Shown here: positions 21,040 to 33,537 of the stretch, piece by piece
Layout: every line of letters begins with the position of its first letter
Position numbering within the stretch: the first letter of the stretch is position 1
NCBI GenBank assembly: GCA_023078555.1
Contig: CM041197.1
Location: 12,063,257-12,127,256, forward strand
Direction of reading: 5' to 3'
Origin: Ulva prolifera
Taxonomy: Eukaryota > Chlorophyta > Ulvophyceae > Ulvales > Ulvaceae
DNA length: 64,000 bases
Notes under the pieces: generated by a model
Seen by the model: only the letters and a program-made list of their open reading frames with translations
The model's database searches: none
Told to the model about the DNA's origin: nothing
Made by a program: the position numbers and the translations under genes

Positions 21040-21040
<1 letters not shown>

Positions 21041-21079
<39 letters not shown>
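21041..21079 (+). repeat. Poly-C tract, 39 bases (copy 2)
   Basis: Same locus as 4290-4323, five bases longer. This accounts for the change of offset between copies 1 and 2 from 16,751 to 16,756. Confidence 0.9.
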
Positions 21080-21082
<3 letters not shown>

Positions 21083-22155
21083 CGGCCCCCCAGTCACATC
21101 AGCCTCTTTTCTGCACGCATTGTACACATGTGCAATTGCATATACGTCACAACCTGTGCCTGAAATTTCATCCCATGCAAGTGCTAGACATAGGCCAGCC
21201 CTTGATGCCATTCGCTGCAGCTGCTGCCAAGATACCTCGTTATCTCGAGCCCTGCAGCTCTGCGCTGCTTTGTGTCTGCTATGCCAGCCAGCGTTGCACT
21301 GCCTGGTACTGTTACCTGAGCACGTCCGTTTAATATATTATATAAGGCAAACGCCACAGGTTGATGTCGGTTTTCGACTCGGTGACTCTATTCATTATCT
21401 CCGTGTACTTGACCTGTTGATCCCAATCACATCAGCCTCAGTCCCCTCGCAACAGTGACCATGGCTGCTATCTATGCACGTGTGTAGGCCTGAGCGGCGC
21501 TGCCCGCCCGCCCGGGCTGATTGGCGGTCGTCGCTGCGTGCGCTCGCGGCCTCGTCCGCTCTGTGGTGGTTGCGGCTCTGGCGTGCCGTGCTTCGCCGCT
21601 GCAGCGACATGTCTTGCCCAGCGTCTGCGTGAGGCCCGCCGTTGCGGCGCGGCCGGGGGGATTTGGGTAGGCTGTGGGTGGGGGTGGGCGTGTGGGTGTT
21701 GTTGTGGGTATGGGGTGGGAGGCTTGTGTGTGTCTGGGGATGTGTGCTGTTGTGTGTGTTTGTGTGGCTGTGTGGCTGTGGTTGGCGCGGGTGTTGCCGT
21801 TGCGTGGGTGTGTTGGTGTGTGCTGCGTGTGGCTCGTTGCGTGGTGTGAGTTCCTCTGGTTGTTGCTCTCGCGGTGCTACCTGCCTTGCTTGCTTTGTCC
21901 TTGTAACACATGTGTAGGTGTATATATTGACTGACAGCCATACTGCATGCAGCTTGAGCCGGGTGGATCAAGTGTGCTCAACGGTCAGTTGTGTGGACAG
22001 CCACCACCATTGACGCACCGCACAACATCGAAGGCATGTTCACCGGACTGTGCTGCATATATGATCATTCATGTTATGTATCACCACCCGTGGCAGTGTC
22101 CTACTGTGCTGTAGTGGATGCGACACCATGGACATGCATGCAGGAGCACATGTAG
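21080..22155. other. Spacer 1, middle part (copy 2)
   Basis: Same content as 4324-5399 at offset 16,756; no convincing gene. Confidence 0.5.
21669..21851 (+). repeat. G/T-rich stretch with G-quadruplex motif (copy 2)
   Basis: Identical counterpart; the quadruplex-type tracts are at 21676-21696. Confidence 0.8.
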
Positions 22156-22581
22156 CCACAAGAGAACAGCGGCATTGATGAGAACGCCACCGGATCCAAC
22201 AGCAATGTCCTGATTGCAGAAGGATCGCAGCAAGTGAGTGTACATGCTGCCAGCTATTTAACTGACTAAATCTGTGAACGTCATAGGATATGACACACCG
22301 CTTACACTACCGGCCTGACTGCATTTGGGGTGCAGGTATCAATTGCAGACTTCAAGAAACGCATGGCAGCTCTGAACAAGAAGTTGAAAGAAGTAGTGGA
22401 CAATCAAGAAGATGCAGACGATTGCCAAGGCGATGTGAAGCTGCATTGCAAAGAGGCAGAGATTGACTTGCACGCACTGATTGCATGTACATACAAGGAG
22501 TCTTCTGACCCGATGAAGCTAGCAACGTTGTTCAATGACGTGACCAACAACCCACTGTTATGCGCCCAAACGTGTAGCTGA
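22156..22581 (+). CDS. Candidate spliced ORF of unknown family (copy 2; exons 22156-22233 and 22336-22581)
   Basis: Identical counterpart of the 5400-5825 candidate, with the same donor, acceptor, upstream in-frame TAG and TGA. If real, the gene is present once in each macro-unit and so is multicopy. Confidence 0.4.
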
Positions 22582-22680
22582 GTTGATGTATTGGGGAGTG
22601 TGTGTGAATGAATTCATGCCTGCGTGGTTGAACATTGTGTGGGAGGTACACGTGTAACACTTTGAGCTGACCATTTTGGG

Positions 22681-22830
22681 ATGTTGTATGTGTTCATTCA
22701 AGCAGAGTCCGGCTTGATCAACTGTGAACAAGTCAAGGCTGGCCATGTTATTGCCTTGATCGTGGAGTGGTACGGAATCGATTTTGATGACCATAGCCAC
22801 GCACAAAGCTCCGGCTACACCGTCTTGTGA
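22681..22830 (+). CDS. Short ORF, possible third exon (copy 2)
   Basis: Identical counterpart of 5925-6074, same ATG and TGA. Function unknown. Confidence 0.3.
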   Translation: MLYVFIQAESGLINCEQVKAGHVIALIVEWYGIDFDDHSHAQSSGYTVL

Positions 22831-23221
22831 ACTGTGAAATCGCAATCATTTCCAATCGTCGTCCTAAACCTCCGCACAGGTGTTGCAGGGGCCCCGACCA
22901 GCCCTCTCCGACTCACCTGCCAACCCTCCTTAAGTCCTTTCCAGATCACTAAGAGCTCACTAGGAGCTCCTCAGCTGTCACACCAGCCCCGCAGGAGCTC
23001 CTCAGCCGCTCACCGAGGGAGAGGACGCATTGCGGAGTTTGTAGGGACTCGCACATGACTCCCTAGAACATCATATGCTAAGGATGTGTCATCCGTGCCC
23101 TTACAGAGTCCCCAATCCATCCCTATGCGGCTTTCACGGGGTCACCAGCCCCTCCCTATACGGTCATTCACACGTTGCTAAAGAGTCTATAGGGACCATG
23201 TAGTGGCTTTTTAAGCCCCCC
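22831..23221. other. Left fringe of the B array (copy 2)
   Basis: Identical to 6075-6465; the same short direct and inverted repeats and no gene. Confidence 0.5.
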
Positions 23222-23232
23222 CTTAGTGAGTG

Positions 23233-23249
23233 TTCAATCCTGCTAGTGA
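23233..23249 (+). repeat. Left inverted repeat bounding B array (copy 2)
   Basis: Same sequence as 6477-6493. Its partner is at 31311-31327. Confidence 0.75.
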
Positions 23250-24576
23250 GTCCCGAGCACCATACATAAGTCCCGAGCAGTGTACATAAGTCCCGAGCAG
23301 TGTACATAAGTCCCGAGCACCATACATAAGTCCCTAGCAGTGTACGTAAGTCCCGAGCACCATACATAAGTCACGAGCAGTGTACGTAAGTCCCGAGCAG
23401 TGTACATAAGTCCCGAGCAGTGTACGTAAGTCCCGAGCAGTGTACGTAAGTCCCGAGCACCATACATAAGTCCCGAGCAGTGTACGTAAGTCCCGAGCAC
23501 CATACATAAGTCCCTAGCAGTGTACGTAAGTCCCGAGCACCATACATAAGTCCCGAGCAGTGTACGTAAGTCCCGAGCACCATACATAAGTCCCGAGCAG
23601 TGTACGTAAGTCCCGAGCACCATACATAAGTCCCTAGCAGTGTACGTAAGTCCCGAGCACCATACATAAGTCCCGAGCAGTGTACGTAAGTCCCGAGCAC
23701 CATACATAAGTCCCGAGCAGTGTACGTAAGTCCCGAGCAGTGTACGTAAGTCCCGAGCACCATACATAAGTCCCGAGCAGTGTACGTAAGTCCCGAGCAC
23801 CATACATAAGTCCCGAGCAGTGTACGTAAGTCCCGAGCACCATACATAAGTCCCGAGCACCATACATAAGTCCCTAGCATTGTACGTAAGTCCCGAGCAC
23901 CATACATAAGTCCCTAGCAGTGTACGTAAGTCCCGAGCACCATACATAAGTCCCTAGCACCATACATAAGTCCCTAGCAGTGTACGTAAGTCCCGAGCAT
24001 TGTACGTAAGTCCCGAGAAGTGTACGTAAGTCCCGAGCACCATACATAAGTCCCTAGCAGTGTACATAAGTCCCGAGCAGTGTACGTAAGTCCCGAGCAC
24101 CATACATAAGTCCCTAGAATTGTACGTAAGTCCCGAGCAGTGTACGTAAGTCCCGAGCAGTGTACGTAAGTCCCGAGCAGTGTACGTAAGTCCCGAGCAC
24201 CATACATAAGTCCCTAGCATTGTACGTAAGTCCCGAGCAGTGTGCGTAAGTCCCGAGCAGTGTACGTAAGTCCCGAGCACCATACATAAGTCCCGAGCAG
24301 TGTACGTAAGTCCCGAGCAGTGTACGTAAGTCCCGAGCACCATACATAAGTCCCGAGCAGTGTACGTAAGTCCCGAGCACCATACATAAGTCCCGAGCAG
24401 TGTACGTATGTCCCGAGCAGTGTACGTAAGTCCCGAGCACCATACATAAGTCCCAAGCAGTGTACGTAAGTCCCGAGCACCATACATAAGTCCCGAGCAG
24501 TGTACGTAAGTCCCGAGCACCATACATAAGTCCCGAGCAGTGTACGTAAGTCCAGAGCACCATACATAAGTCCCGA

Positions 24577-25856
24577 GCAGTATACGTAAGTCCCGAGCAG
24601 TGTACGTAAGTCCCGAGCACCATACATAAGTCCCGAGCAGTGTACGTAAGTCCCGAGCACCATACATAAGTCCCGAGCAGTGTACGTAAGTCCCGAGCAG
24701 TGTACGTAAGTCCCGATCACCATACATAAGTCCCGAGCAGTGTACGTAAGTCCCGAGCAGTGTACATAAGTCCCGAGCACCATACATAAGTCCCTAGCAT
24801 TGTACGTAAGTCCCGAGCAGTGTACATAAGTCCCGAGCAGTGTACGTAAGTCCCGAGCACCATACATAAGTCCCAAGCAGTGTACGTAAGTCCCGAGCAC
24901 CATACATAAGTCCCTAGCAGTGTACGTAAGTCCCGAGCAGTGTACGTAAGTCCCGAGCACCATACATAAGTCCCTAGCAGTGTACGTAAGTCCCGAGCAC
25001 CATACATAAGTCCCTAGCACCATACATAAGTCCCTAGCAGTGTACGTAAGTCCCGAGCATTGTACGTAAGTCCCGAGAAGTGTACGTAAGTCCCGAGCAC
25101 CATACATAAGTCCCTAGCAGTGTACATAAGTCCCGAGCAGTGTACGTAAGTCCCGAGCACCATACATGAGTCCCAAGCAGTGTACGTAAGTCCCGAGCAC
25201 CATACAAAAGTCCCGAGCAGTATACGTAAGTCCCGAGCAGTGTACGTAAGTCCCGAGCACCATACATAAGTCCCGAGCAGTGTACGTAAGTCCCGAGCAC
25301 CATACATAAGTCCCGAGCAGTGTACGTAAGTCCCGAGCAGTGTACGTAAGTCCCGATCACCATACATAAGTCCCGAGCAGTGTACGTAAGTCCCGAGCAG
25401 TGTACATAAGTCCCGAGCACCATACATAAGTCCCTAGCATTGTACGTAAGTCCCGAGCAGTGTACATAAGTCCCGAGCAGTGTACGTAAGTCCCGAGCAC
25501 CATACATAAGTCCCAAGCAGTGTACGTAAGTCCCGAGCACCATACATAAGTCCCTAGCAGTGTACGTAAGTCCCGAGCAGTGTACGTAAGTCCCGAGCAC
25601 CATACATAAGTCCCTAGCAGTGTACGTAAGTCCCGAGCACCATACATAAGTCCCTAGCACCATACATAAGTCCCTAGCAGTGTACGTAAGTCCCGAGCAT
25701 TGTACGTAAGTCCCGAGAAGTGTACGTAAGTCCCGAGCACCATACATAAGTCCCTAGCAGTGTACATAAGTCCCGAGCAGTGTACGTAAGTCCCGAGCAC
25801 CATACATGAGTCCCAAGCAGTGTACGTAAGTCCCGAGCACCATACAAAAGTCCCGA
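24577..25856 (+). repeat. Higher-order repeat, 32 units twice (copy 2)
   Basis: Counterpart of 7821-9100 with the same rare markers 640 bp apart. Confidence 0.85.
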
Positions 25857-28455
25857 GCATTGTACGTAAGTCCCGAGCAGTGTACGTAAGTCCCGAGCAC
25901 CATACATAAGTCCCGATCAGTGTACGTAAGTCCCGAGCACCATACATAAGTCCCGAGCAGTGTACGCAAGTCCCGAGCAGTGTACGTAAGTCCCGAGCAC
26001 CATACATAAGTCCCTAGAATTGTACGTAAGTCCCGAGCAGTGTACGTAAGTCCCGAGCAGTGTACGTAAGTCCCGAGCACCATACATAAGTCCCTAGCAT
26101 TGTACGTAAGTCCCGAGCAGTGTACGTAAGTCCCGAGCACCATACGTAAGTCCCGAGCAGTGTACGTAAGTCCCGAGCAGTGTACGTAAGTCCCGAGCAC
26201 CATACATAAGTCCCGATCAGTGTACGTAAGTCCCGAGCACCATACATAAGTCCCGAGCAGTGTACGTAAGTCCCGAGCAGTGTACGTAAGTCCCGAGCAC
26301 CATACATAAGTCCCGAGCAGTGTACGTAAGTCCCGAGCACCATACATAAGTCCCGAGCAGTGTACGTATGTCCCGAGCAGTGTACGTAAGTCCCGAGCAC
26401 CATACATAAGTCCCGAGCAGTGTACGTAAGTCCCGAGCACCATACATAAGTCCCGAGCAGTGTACGTAAGTCCCGAGCAGTGTACGTAAGTCCCGAGCAC
26501 CATACATAAGTCCCAAGCAGTGTACGTAAGTCCCGAGCAGTGTACATAAGTCCCGAGCACCATACATAAGTCCCTAGCAGTGTACGTAAGTCCCGAGCAG
26601 TGTACATAAGTCCCGAGCAGTGTACGTAAGTCCCGAGCACCACACATAAGTCCCTAGCAGTGTACGTAAGCCCCGAGCAGTGTACATAAGTCCCGAGCAC
26701 CATACATAAGTCCCTAGCATTGTACGTAAGTCCCTAGCAGTGTACGTAAGTCCCGAGCATTGTACGTAAGTCCCTAGCAGTGTACGTAAGTCCCGAGCAC
26801 CATACATAAGTCCCGAGCACCATACATAAGTCCCGAGCAGTGTACGTAAGTCCCGAGCATTGTACGTAAGTCCCGAGCACCATACATAAGTCCCGAGCAG
26901 TGTACGTAAGTCCCGAGCAGTGTACATAAGTCCCGAGCACCATACATAAGTCCCTAGCATTGTACGTAAGTCCCGAGCAGTGTACATAAGTCCCGAGCAG
27001 TGTACGTAAGTCCCGAGCACCATACATAAGTCCCGAGCAGTGTACGTAAGTCCCGAGCACCATACATAAGTCCCTAGCAGTGTACGTAAGTCCCGAGCAG
27101 TGTACGTAAGTCCCGAGCACCATACATAAGTCCCTAGCAGTGTACGTAAGTCCCGAGCACCATACATAAGTCCCCAGCACCATACATAAGTCCCTAGCAG
27201 TGTACGTAAGTCCCGAGCATTGTACGTAAGTCCCGAGAAGTGTACGTAAGTCCCGAGCACCATACATAAGTCCAAAGCAGTGTACATAAGTCCCGAGCAG
27301 TGTACGTAAGTCCCGAGCACCATACATAAGTCCCTAGAATTGTACGTAAGTCCCGAGCAGTGTACGTAAGTCCCGAGCAGTGTACGTAAGTCCCGAGCAG
27401 TGTACGTAAGTCCCGAGCACCATACATAAGTCCCTAGCATTGTACGTAAGTCCCGAGCAGTGTACGTAAGTCCCGAGCATTGTACGTAAGTCCCTAGCAG
27501 TGTACGTAAGTCCCGAGCAGTGTACGTAAGTCCCGAGCACCATACATAAGTCCCTAGCAGTGTACGTAAGTCCCGAGCACCATACATAAGTCCCCAGCAC
27601 CATACATAAGTCCCTAGCAGTGTACGTAAGTCCCGAGCACCATACATAAGTCCCGAGCAGTGTACGTACGTCCCGAGCAGTGTACGTAAGTCCCGAGCAG
27701 TGTACATAAGTCCCGAGCACCATACATAAGTCCCTAGCATTGTACGTAAGTCCCGAGCAGTGTACGTAAGTCCCGAGCAGTGTACGTAAGTCCCGAGCAC
27801 CATACATAAGTCCCGAGCAGTGTACGTAAGTACCGAGCACCATACATAAGTCCCGAGCATTGTACGTAAGTCCCGAGCACCATACGTAAGTCCCGAGCAG
27901 TGTACGTAAGTCCCGAGCAGTGTACGTAAGTCCCGAGCACCATACATAAGTCCCGATCAGTGTACGTAAGTCCCGAGCAGTGTACGTAAGTCCCGATCAC
28001 CATACATAAGTCCCGAGCAGTGTACGTAAGTCCCGAGCAGTGTACATAAGTCCCGAGCACCATACATAAGTCCCTAGCATTGTACGTAAGTCCCGAGCAG
28101 TGTACATAAGTCCCGAGCAGTGTACGTAAGTCCCGAGCACCATACATAAGTCCCGAGCAGTGTACGTAAGTCCCGAGCAGTGTACGTAAGTCCCGAGCAC
28201 CATACATAAGTCCCGAGCAGTGTACGTAAGTCCCGAGCAGTGTACATAAGTCCCGAGCACCATACATAAGTCCCGAGCAGTGTACGTAAGTCCCGAGCAG
28301 TGTACGTAAGTCCCTAGCAGTGTACGTAAGTCCCGAGCACCATACATAAGTCCCGATCAGTGTACGTAAGTCCCGAGCACCATACATAAGTCCCGAGCAG
28401 TGTACGTATGTCCCGAGCAGTGTACGTAAGTCCCGAGCACCATACATAAGTCCCG

Positions 28456-29415
28456 AGCAGTGTACGTAAGTCCCGAGCACCATACATAAGTCCCGAGCAG
28501 TGTACGTAAGTCCCGAGCAGTGTACGTAAGTCCCGAGCACCATACATAAGTCCCAAGCAGTGTACGTAAGTCCCGAGCAGTGTACATAAGTCCCGAGCAC
28601 CATACATAAGTCCCTAGCAGTGTACGTAAGTCCCGAGCAGTGTACATAAGTCCCGAGCAGTGTACGTAAGTCCCGAGCACCATACATAAGTCCCTAGCAG
28701 TGTACGTAAGCCCCGAGCAGTGTACATAAGTCCCGAGCACCATACATAAGTCCCTAGCATTGTACGTAAGTCCCGAGCAGTGTACGTAAGTCCCGAGCAT
28801 TGTACGTAAGTCTTTAGCAGTGTACGTAAGTCCCGAGCACCATACATAAGTCCCGAGCACCATACATAAGTCCCGAGCAGTGTACGTAAGTCCCGAGCAT
28901 TGTACGTAAGTCCCGAGCACCATACATAAGTCCCGAGCAGTGTACGTAAGTCCCGAGCACCATACATAAGTCCCGAGCAGTGTACGTAAGTCCCGAGCAG
29001 TGTACGTAAGTCCCGAGCACCATACATAAGTCCCAAGCAGTGTACGTAAGTCCCGAGCAGTGTACATAAGTCCCGAGCACCATACATAAGTCCCTAGCAG
29101 TGTACGTAAGTCCCGAGCAGTGTACATAAGTCCCGAGCAGTGTACGTAAGTCCCGAGCACCATACATAAGTCCCTAGCAGTGTACGTAAGCCCCGAGCAG
29201 TGTACATAAGTCCCGAGCACCATACATAAGTCCCTAGCATTGTACGTAAGTCCCGAGCAGTGTACGTAAGTCCCGAGCATTGTACGTAAGTCTTTAGCAG
29301 TGTACGTAAGTCCCGAGCACCATACATAAGTCCCGAGCACCATACATAAGTCCCGAGCAGTGTACGTAAGTCCCGAGCATTGTACGTAAGTCCCGAGCAC
29401 CATACATAAGTCCCG
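28456..29415 (+). repeat. Higher-order repeat, 24 units twice (copy 2)
   Basis: Counterpart of 11701-12660, with TAAGTCTTT markers near 28809 and 29289. Confidence 0.85.
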
Positions 29416-31310
29416 AGCAGTGTACGTAAGTCCCGAGCAGTGTACATAAGTCCCGAGCACCATACATAAGTCCCTAGCATTGTACGTAAGTCCCGAGCAG
29501 TGTATATAAGTCCCGAGCAGTGTACGTAAGTCCCGAGCACCATACATAAGTCCCGAGCAGTGTACGTAAGTCCCGAGCACCATACATAAGTCCCTAGCAG
29601 TGTACGTAAGTCCCGAGCAGTGTACGTAAGTCCCGAGCACCATACATAAGTCCCTAGCAGTGTACGTAAGTCCCGAGCACCATACATAAGTCCCTAGCAC
29701 CATACATAAGTCCCTAGCAGTGTACGTAAGTCCCGAGCATTGTACGTAAGTCCCGAGAAGTGTACATAAGTCCCGAGCACCATACATAAGTCCCTAGCAG
29801 TGTACATAAGTCCCGAGCAGTGTACGTAAGTCCCGAGCACCATACATAAGTCCCTAGAATTGTACGTAAGTCCCGAGCAGTGTACGTAAGTCCCGAGCAG
29901 TGTACGTAAGTCCCGAGCAGTGTACGTAAGTCCCGAGCACCATACATAAGTCCCTAGCATTGTACGTAAGTCCCGAGCAGTGTACGTAAGTCCCGAGCAT
30001 TGTACGTAAGTCCCTAGCAGTGTACGTAAGTCCCGAGCACCATACATAAGTCCCGAGCACCATACATAAGTCCCGAGCAGTGTACGTAAGTCCCGAGCAG
30101 TGTACGTAAGTCCCGAGCACCATACATAAGTCCCGAGCAGTGTACGTAAGTCCCGAGCAGTGTACGTAAGTCCCGAGCAGTGTACATAAGTCCCGAGCAC
30201 CATACATAAGTCCCTAGCATTGTACGTAAGTCCCGAGCAGTGTACGTAAGTCCCGAGCAGTGTACGTAAGTCCCGAGCACCATACATAAGTCCCGAGCAG
30301 TGTACGTAAGTACCGAGCACCATACATAAGTCCCGAGCATTGTACGTAAGTCACGAGCACCATACGTAAGTCCCGAGCAGTGTACGTAAGTCCCGAGCAG
30401 TGTACGTAAGTCCCGAGCACCATACATAAGTCCCGATCAGTGTACGTAAGTCCCGAGCACCATACATAAGTCCCGAGCAGTGTACGTAAGTCCCGAGCAG
30501 TGTACGTAAGTCCCGAGCACCATACATAAGTCCCGAGCAGTGTACGTAAGTCCCGAGCACCATACATAAGTCCCGAGCAGTGTACGTAAGTCCCGAGCAG
30601 TGTACGTAAGTCCCGAGCACCATACATAAGTCCCGAGCAGTGTACGTAAGTCCCGAGCAGTGTACATAAGTCCCGAGCACCATACATAAGTCCCTAGCAG
30701 TGTACGTAAGTCCCGAGCAGTGTACATAAGTCCCGAGCAGTGTACGTAAGTCCCGAGCACCATACATAAGTCCCTAGCAGTGTACGTAAGTCCCGAGCAG
30801 TGTACATAAGTCCCGAGCACCATACATAAGTCCCTAGCATTGTACGTAAGTCCCGAGCAGTGTACGTAAGTCCCGAGCATTGTACGTAAGTCCCTAGCAG
30901 TGTACGTAAGTCCCGAGCACCATACATAAGTCCCGAGCACCATACATAAGTCCCGAGCAGTGTACGTAAGTCCCGAGCAGTGTACGTAAGTCCCGAGCAC
31001 CATACATAAGTCCCGAGCAGTGTACGTAAGTACCGAGCACCATACATAAGTCCCGAGCATTGTACGTAAGTCCCGAGCACCATACGTAAGTCCCGAGCAG
31101 TGTACGTAAGTCCCGAGCAGTGTACGTAAGTCCCGAGCACCATACATAAGTCCCGAGCAGTGTACGTAAGTCCCGAGCAGTGTACATAAGTCCCGAGCAC
31201 CATACATAAGTCCCTAGCATTGTACGTAAGTCCCGAGCAGTGTACGTAAGTCCCGAGCAGTGTACGTAAGTCCCGAGCACCATACATAAGTCCCGAGCAG
31301 TGTACGTAAG

Positions 31311-31327
31311 TCACTAGCAGGACTGAA
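31311..31327 (-). repeat. Right inverted repeat bounding B array (copy 2)
   Basis: Same sequence as 14556-14572. Its partner is at 23233-23249. Confidence 0.75.
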
Positions 31328-31635
31328 CTCTCCTTACTAAGCCCCTATCGAGTCCCCTACCTAGGGACCTCCCTACTGGATCTGACTTCCCCTCGAGTGC
31401 TCATTGTCATAAGGAGTGGCAAGTCGGGACATATCATTGATTCATCTTTACACAGAATGGGTTTTAGGGATTGCAGACGGACAGAATCTGAACTGGCTTC
31501 CGGCCCACTCGAGGATCCCCTAAGGAGGAATGGTCGTGAGTGTAAAGCAAAGGTAAAAACGGTACAGACACGGGGTATCCAACCTGAAACCGACAGCCTG
31601 TCTACCACTGTGACAATGCAACGCACGGTCCAACG

Positions 31636-31674
31636 TATTTAACAGTGTATATATATACATAAATAAATATACAG
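31636..31674. promoter_or_regulatory. AT-rich, TATA-like stretch (copy 2)
   Basis: Identical counterpart of 14881-14919. Confidence 0.3.
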
Positions 31675-31885
31675 TCTGTGAACAAAAAAAGGGACTGCGC
31701 CTGCAGGCATCACGACAGATGCTGCAAGCGCCTTCCCATGGATGCACAGTGTCCTATGACATGCACAAGATCACATATGACAGGCGAGGCAATGATGATA
31801 GCTCCTGCAGAAGGTGAGCCGACTTCAGGCCAACACTGGGTGGGCAAACACTGGCAAAAGTTGAGCCCATGCATGGACAGGAAAC

Positions 31886-31905
31886 AGGGAACATATATGT
31901 TCCCT
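31886..31905. repeat. 20-bp perfect palindrome P3 (copy 2)
   Basis: Identical counterpart of 15131-15150. Confidence 0.9.
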
Positions 31906-32142
31906 ACTTCCAGCTCATGCATGTACCAGAGGACCGCGTCTGCTCTACATCTGCTGCAAGCAGTACCACTGCCCCACAGGCACCTGGCACGCAGCCATTG
32001 CGGGCGGCCACCACCCTGCACAGCTGGATGCAAAGCCTGGCCCACTTCAAAAGCATTGAGTTGTCTCAGAAATGCAGACAGAATCGACAAAGACCTCAAA
32101 AGTGTACATTAGTTGCTGCATGACCGACCTTTCAGACTAAGT

Positions 32143-32155
32143 CCCCCCCCCCCCC
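32143..32155 (+). repeat. Short poly-C tract, 13 bases (copy 2)
   Basis: Counterpart of 15388-15399, one base longer. Confidence 0.85.
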
Positions 32156-32853
32156 GGACAGTCTCCCAGCACACAAAAGGGTCTATGTGGCCTGGTTGTA
32201 TGCGCATTCGAGCTGGGTGCTACGTGCGGGGGCAGTTCGTTGCTGCCCCACCTGGCGGCCGTCGAATGGATTCAAGACACATAAGTCGCAGGATCGCAAG
32301 ACAAGCATACCGAGATCATTTATGTTTCTGCTACATGGCTCAGAGGCATGGCCCTGCTGCTCCCGGGCTCACTTGCAGCGTGGCGCGCCGTCGTCAGCAG
32401 CAGCGCACAGGCAGCCCCACCACCGCATGATTCCAGACATTGATGTCAAACGTTGCTGATTACATAAACACAAAAATCTATATGCCTGCACATCACTACA
32501 TAGAAGTCAGCGCGGGACATCAGACTGTATGCCAAAACGGTGTCAGCTGCACATGCTACGCCCTGCCCGTGTAAAGGCAGATAATCACATGCCGATTACG
32601 ATCGTTGATAGAAGACTGTCCCTGTGGGCATAGCCGGAAAAAGTATTACAATAGTACGCTCAGAAGACGCCGACTGCAGTCCGCGCGCAGTGTGTCTAGT
32701 AGTGCTGACGGCAGATCGACGATTCCACGTCGTTTTCAGCCTAGCGGCGTCGAACACACGTAGCGAGACGAGATATGTCTTCGTGGTTAAGTGGCTGCAT
32801 TTGCTCTTGCTGTGGGCGCGCGTGCGATCACAGCCTGGTCCGTATTCTGACGG

Positions 32854-32909
32854 ATGCTGATCGAGATCAGCATGCAAGCTGCTCGCTTGCAGTACATGGT
32901 CGATCATGT
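32854..32909. repeat. Three adjacent hairpins (copy 2)
   Basis: Identical counterpart of 16098-16153. Confidence 0.65.
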
Positions 32910-33537
32910 TAGCTCTGCACGTCAGTAGAGAGGATTACAGATACAATCTTGGTTTGCATGATACATTCGCGAGAAGACGTGGCCCACGTCAGGCTCACTT
33001 GGGTTTGCTTTAGATTTGCACTAATACAGGACGCTGTCGACTAGTGCGTGCGTAGTATAGTCGTCAACGGGCCCACTGCTAGTTATTATAGTTATCTGAA
33101 CGGTCAATGGGGGTGCATCTCGGCAGTGTCACGGCAGGCTTTGACGTGCATGCGTCTGACCTCAGCAAAGTTGTTCTGGGAACTGCCCAAGCTGACAACA
33201 GCACGCTGAGGAAGTCGCCCTAAAGCATCGGAAAACACTTCAACATCAGATAGCAGCTTCGTGTACGCCCAGTGTCGCAAGCCTGTGTTCAACTTACCCT
33301 GGCCATGCACAGCGGAACCGGCGTTTCAGTAGCTACCAAGGTAAATTCCGCCATGAACAGCACTTGCACTGCACTGCAGATGGCCTGCCTGACCTACTGC
33401 TGGCCTGAAAAGTAGCAGTCGTTACTCGTCACTAATAGCCTCGCCGGTGGAACAATGCAACGACGCCTCTCAGGCATGCTTGAAACAATGCCTGCTTGCA
33501 CCCCACAGCAGCCCCTAATGATAACAACAGGACTGAT

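Larger units (their letters stand above)
23247..31306 (+). repeat. Minisatellite B, 403 units (copy 2)
   Basis: Exactly 8,060 bp. Landmark variants come in the same order as in copy 1: GTGTGCG near 24241, the doubled 32-unit block, CACACATAAG near 26641, and the TAAGTCTTT units near 28809 and 29289. By eye only isolated substitutions or single-base indels separate the two arrays. Confidence 0.97.
16752..33507. repeat. Macro-repeat unit, copy 2
   Basis: This is the only copy complete on both sides inside the window, at 16,756 bp. It sits at an offset of 16,751 from copy 1 up to the poly-C tract and about 16,755-16,756 after it. Its B array is exactly 8,060 bp, i.e. 403 units of 20 bp, whereas that of copy 1 carries three single-base indels. 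It is therefore the best reference copy. It joins copy 3 without extra sequence at 33507/33508. Confidence 0.95.
31343..33507. other. Spacer 2 (copy 2): no confident gene
   Basis: Same as 14588-16751 apart from one substitution near 31589 (GAAACCGAC for GAAATCGAC) and one more C in the short poly-C tract. The right end runs straight into the A array of copy 3. Confidence 0.6.
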